Source: DAOUEX01 sp034430235
GTDB taxonomy: Bacteria; Chloroflexota; Anaerolineae; UBA2200
Reading direction: 5' to 3'
Assembly: GCA_964478075.1 (NCBI GenBank)
Contig: CAYZGO010000007.1
Location: 1-64,000, forward strand
Length of the DNA stretch: 64,000 nt
Below, one piece after another: positions 61,917 through 64,000 of this stretch; the stretch's first letter is position 1, and every line of letters starts with the position of its first letter. Below the pieces are notes generated by a model, which did not search any database, was not told the origin of the DNA, and saw only the letters and a program-made list of their open reading frames with translations. Position numbers and translations under genes: made by a program.

Positions 61917-62822
61917 ATGGTTGAGCCAATACGGGAATTGAGGGCCATCTGTCAAAGCAAGGATGAGGAGGAGACAGGGTATCTCAAGGTTGTAGCTAGA
62001 AGGGCGTCAATACAGGTTACTAGACTACTGCTGCATACGCCTATCACTGGCAACCAAGCGACTTTGCTCTACATTGTGACCGGGCTGGTTGCCGGCATAT
62101 TCTTTGTTCCGGGTAATACGTGGTGCACGATAATTGGGGTCTTTCTCCTCCAATTGTGGTTCGTTATGGACTGCGTTGATGGAGAAGTGGCGCGCTATCG
62201 AAAGACAGCGAGCTTGACTGGCATATACCTTGATGAGTTGTCTCATCACATCGTGCACCCTTATGTCTTCGCTTGTGTGAGTTTTGGTGTATACAATAGT
62301 CTTCATGATGTGAGAGCATTCATGTTTGGTTTCTTGGTCGTCTTGTCCATGAGTTTGTATGCTGCGGTGCAAGATTGTCGTGCCAAGGCGATTCTTGACA
62401 ACTTTCGCAGGGGCTACCTTTTTACCGGAGAGGAGATTTCCAGCGAAAGGACAGGGGACTCGAGCACCTTGCTCCGCGAGGACTGGCCAGGAAAGGGCAG
62501 CTGGGATGCGTCAATTGCAAGGCGCATTGCGAAGAAACTAGGCCTGCTTGTGCTATACAGGCTTGACTTTTTGTATCGAGCTCCGGCTTTCAGCAACATC
62601 ATCACTGCGGCAGCGCTGACGGATTGGTTTGTGCCAGATGTTAGTGCCGGTCCCATCACAATTAACAATGTGTATGCGGTGCTCATAGCTTATGCTCTGG
62701 TTCTACCCATCGTTGTTGCGGGGACTGCCTATTTGGCTGTTCGAGATAGAACCACCGAATGGGAGTATGGTGTGTTGTCGTATTGGTTGAGGGAATCGTC
62801 GAGAAAGAATAAACATGCCTGA
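61917..62822 (+). CDS. CDP-alcohol phosphotransferase family membrane protein
   Basis: 301 residues, RBS GAGGAG. The family motif starts DCVDGEVARYR (Asp at about 85), then TGIYLDELSHH. The expected D-x2-D-G-x2-A-R-x8-G-x3-D-x3-D is complete except that the last Asp, the usual catalytic base, is His. About six TM segments. These enzymes join a CDP-linked polyol or lipid to an alcohol, e.g. to make phospho-polyol lipids. The change may be a natural subfamily feature for EPS-type substrates. The cytosolic loop around 165-205 is long. Confidence 0.82.
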   Translation: MVEPIRELRAICQSKDEEETGYLKVVARRASIQVTRLLLHTPITGNQATLLYIVTGLVAGIFFVPGNTWCTIIGVFLLQLWFVMDCVDGEVARYRKTASLTGIYLDELSHHIVHPYVFACVSFGVYNSLHDVRAFMFGFLVVLSMSLYAAVQDCRAKAILDNFRRGYLFTGEEISSERTGDSSTLLREDWPGKGSWDASIARRIAKKLGLLVLYRLDFLYRAPAFSNIITAAALTDWFVPDVSAGPITINNVYAVLIAYALVLPIVVAGTAYLAVRDRTTEWEYGVLSYWLRESSRKNKHA

Positions 62823-63065
62823 AAATAGCCCATACTTGACTGCCCCTGCAGCTATCAACAGGCTTGGAGTGCCGCCTTGACGGTTGACTGATCGCCAGAG
62901 TGTCATGCTTGCGTCTTGAGGAATTGTGTGAGACGCATACTTGAAATCGGTGGCAGTTGAAGAAATGCGCGTGAGCGGGGGCGCTGGCTTCCACCGGGCG
63001 GCCCATTTTTGCGGCAATAGGGAGGCCACGGAGACCTTGCAGGCATATCGGGAGGCAGCGCGCGC

Positions 63066-64000
63066 GTGAATGCCCTTTTGATTGGGTACGGGGACTTTGA
63101 ATACGCCGGCATGAAACACGTCTACCACTTTGCCAACGGGCTGGCAGCGCTGGGGCTGCGGGTGATGGTGCTTGTCCCCGGCGACCCGGGTACAGCGGCG
63201 TTGATGGCCGACCCGCCCCGCTTCGAGTTGGTGCCTGTCGGATTTGTCGGCCCTTTCCTGGCGGCGGCCACGCGCCGGGCGGCCACGCGCTTTGCCCCGG
63301 ACATCATTCACGCCTGGACGCCACGAAACATCCCGGCCCGCGTGGCCTGGGAACTCAAACGGCGCACCGGGGCCAGACTGGTGGTGGATTACGAGGACGA
63401 CGAGGATATGCATTACGAGGCGCACGTCCGGGCGATGGGGAAACGTCTTTCTTCAGCGCTGCGTCGGTTACTCTGGCCACTGCTGAAGGCACGTCTGATG
63501 CTCAAGCCGCTGCTGTGGCCGATGAACTGGAAGGGCGGCGAGCCCTATGGCCCTAAACACCCGCTGACGTACCGGTTGGTGAACCGGGCCGCCGACGCCT
63601 TCACGGCCATCTGCACGCCGCTGAAACAGCGGCTGGAGCGGGAGTGGCCGGGCAAGCCGACCTATTTGCTCTACCCCGGCGCCGACCTGCAACGCTTCAG
63701 CCCCCAGGCTCATGGCCAACAGGTGCGGCGACGATATGGGCTCAGTGGCCGGAAAGTGCTCCTTTACTCTGGCACCGCGAACACGACTATCCTGGATTCT
63801 TTACTCGAGGTTCTGCAACAGGTCAGAGCAAGGCATCCAGAAGCCGCGCTGATGCATGTGGGCAACGACGATTTCCGGGAGGAGGTTGATGCTCTTGTGG
63901 ACAGTCGAGGGCTCCAGGGGCACATAGTGCTGACCGGCTCGGTGCCCCATCGACAAATACACCTTTACCTTGCTGCCAGCGATGTCCTCCTGCAGCACAA
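63066..64000 (+). CDS. GT4 glycosyltransferase (partial, runs off the window)
   Basis: At least 311 residues from a GTG with GGGAGG upstream. ALLIGYGDFEYAGMKHVYHF with Gly-rich start and LAALGLRVMVLVPGDPG form the N-terminal Rossmann-like half. Then FAPDIIHAWTPRNIPARVAW, PTYLLYPGADLQRFSP (the hinge YPGxDxxRF), KVLLYSGTANTT and HIVLTGSVPHRQIHLYLAAS lead into the sugar-nucleotide-binding half. No stop before the edge. The 243 bp before it (62823-63065) hold nothing recognisable. Confidence 0.88.
   Translation, partial: MNALLIGYGDFEYAGMKHVYHFANGLAALGLRVMVLVPGDPGTAALMADPPRFELVPVGFVGPFLAAATRRAATRFAPDIIHAWTPRNIPARVAWELKRRTGARLVVDYEDDEDMHYEAHVRAMGKRLSSALRRLLWPLLKARLMLKPLLWPMNWKGGEPYGPKHPLTYRLVNRAADAFTAICTPLKQRLEREWPGKPTYLLYPGADLQRFSPQAHGQQVRRRYGLSGRKVLLYSGTANTTILDSLLEVLQQVRARHPEAALMHVGNDDFREEVDALVDSRGLQGHIVLTGSVPHRQIHLYLAASDVLLQH

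Overview
The window looks like a metagenome-assembled scaffold (one run of exactly 100 N) from a moderately GC-rich bacterium, most likely a Chloroflexota of the Anaerolineae type. Reasons: DUF1670 remnants, an MglA/roadblock/DUF4388 signalling island, a small secreted protein ending in the YLPVIVK-type C-terminus common in that group, DUF4013 and DUF2148 proteins, and many dispersed palindromic repeats. The lineage is an inference from gene content; no rRNA gene is present.

Layout. 1-8.6 kb and 12.8-15.6 kb are repeat-rich. They hold decayed copies of the 3' part of a comM/yifB-type ATPase gene, DUF1670 remnants, a DUF4258/YgiT-like toxin-antitoxin pair, a histidine-kinase remnant, and an AadA-like nucleotidyltransferase gene framed by integron-type recombination sites (13522-14618). 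Between them lie a secreted repeat protein with a peptidase S74 chaperone tail plus a small secreted partner (1.8-4.9 kb) and a heterodimeric ABC exporter (8.7-12.8 kb). 15.7-21.4 kb is a small-GTPase signalling island: REC-roadblock regulator, MglA GTPase, several roadblock proteins, DUF4388-roadblock and a HAMP membrane protein, with broken copies of its own genes. A second heterodimeric ABC exporter follows on the minus strand (21.7-25.5 kb).

26-38 kb carries metabolic and transport genes: inositol monophosphatase, a GT-C glycosyltransferase, a 27-residue-repeat protein, an alpha/beta hydrolase with a Cys nucleophile, a thiolase, a frameshifted LarA-like gene, PadR with an MFS exporter, and a second MFS protein. 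MITE-like repeats with TGTCATTCTGAG ends separate these genes. 38.4-43.4 kb is a four-gene minus-strand operon (DUF488, DUF488, dual-OB protein, TPR-RecQ-HRDC helicase) with a clear promoter; it is the best candidate for an undescribed nucleic-acid maintenance or defence system. 44-48 kb holds DUF4013, DUF2148, tRNA-Pro, tRNA-Gly and a helicase with a RelE/ParE-like N-terminus.

48.4 kb to the end is one plus-strand surface-polysaccharide or glycolipid cluster. A strong promoter and long leader precede a NusG/RfaH-like antiterminator, then acyltransferase, GT2, B12-type radical SAM, methyltransferase, epimerase, Gfo/Idh oxidoreductase, an unrecognised protein, a BNR-propeller surface protein, a second methyltransferase, GT-C glycosyltransferase, flippase, CDP-alcohol phosphotransferase and a GT4 glycosyltransferase that runs off the edge. 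Many of these genes overlap or abut, as expected for co-transcription under processive antitermination.

The most unusual sequence-level signal is the recursive insertion of short palindrome-rich modules (about 20-75 bp) into the decayed comM copies and into each other, which can be read base by base because the ComM reading resumes after each module.
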